A stretch of DNA of 43,385 nucleotides from Acidobacteriota bacterium (GTDB lineage Bacteria; Acidobacteriota; Vicinamibacteria; Vicinamibacterales; JAHECP01), in assembly GCA_024641665.1 (NCBI GenBank), contig JAHECP010000034.1, positions 1 through 43,385 on the forward strand. Direction: 5' to 3'. This document shows positions 43,309 through 43,385 of the stretch, piece after piece. The notes under the pieces were generated by a model. It made no database searches and was not told where the DNA came from. It saw only the letters and a program-made list of their open reading frames with translations. The position numbers and the translations under genes are program-made. Numbering within the stretch: position 1 is the stretch's first letter; the number at the start of each line of letters is the position of its first letter.

Positions 43309-43385
43309 ATCGACGGAGCGCCGCGCGGCTTCGGCGTGGCTGTTGGCTTGCCCAGCCGTAGCTCCCGCGGTGTGAAAGGAACGCG

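Overview
The window is about 43.4 kb of very GC-rich bacterial chromosome with dense genes, many with strong Shine-Dalgarno sites and several with start codons at or within a few bases of a predicted -10 box. The gene set points to a free-living Gram-negative from the Acidobacteriota, most likely the Vicinamibacteria (inference from family content, not a database match): a CBM9/DUF5916 outer-membrane protein, a TonB-dependent receptor, an M14 carboxypeptidase with a secretion signal, a GH3 beta-glucosidase, a pyruvate:ferredoxin oxidoreductase paired with a dihydroorotate-dehydrogenase-like flavoprotein, and several multihaem cytochromes. No rRNA, tRNA, CRISPR array, transposase or phage gene was found.

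Layout. 1-1.4 kb: the 3' end of a Gly-rich protein, then an outer-membrane barrel protein whose 5' end is built from an inverted array of 12-bp repeats. 1.4-7.4 kb (minus strand): a probable operon nifJ (PFOR), DHOD-like flavoprotein, helical periplasmic protein, tetrahaem cytochrome c. 7.4-8.3 kb: a divergent control region with a sigma-54 promoter facing each way; the rightward one leads to a small ORF closed by a perfect hairpin. 8.3-11.3 kb: an alpha/beta hydrolase, a radical-SAM-like protein with an atypical CX10CX2C cluster, and two small proteins each behind a sigma-54 promoter. 11.4-15.4 kb: an electron-transfer cluster (mono-haem c, 11-haem c, membrane cytochrome b, long NapC/NirT-type multihaem protein). 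15.6-20.0 kb: a sigma-54-preceded TPR protein, an OsmC-family protein, an HtrA-like pseudoprotease with two PDZ domains, and a ClC chloride channel with CBS domains whose start overlaps the pseudoprotease stop. 20.1-29.6 kb: DUF5916 protein, an adhesin-like DUF4097 protein with seven NGS repeats, nicotinate phosphoribosyltransferase, a TonB-dependent receptor, uridine kinase and an AsmA-like protein. 29.6-43.3 kb: a more accessory stretch with small unrecognised genes, two broken genes, an orphan MazE-like antitoxin, a VapC/HTH toxin-antitoxin pair, M14 peptidase, dienelactone-type hydrolase, GH3 enzyme and a Fic protein.

The most coherent new signal is a local concentration of sigma-54 (-24/-12) promoters: four near-perfect TGGCAY-N5-TTGC sites and one TGGCAC-N5-CTGC site, all intergenic and pointing at genes between 7.4 and 15.6 kb, including PFOR and three unrecognised small or TPR proteins. 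This suggests that pyruvate oxidation and several small proteins are switched together by an RpoN activator, beside genes for a periplasmic electron pathway. Further features of interest are the atypical radical-SAM cysteine spacing, the ClC protein with channel-type residues at the proton-glutamate position, a promoter-bearing repeat in front of three unrelated genes, and palindromic or direct-repeat operators over the leaderless starts of the Fic and VapC modules.
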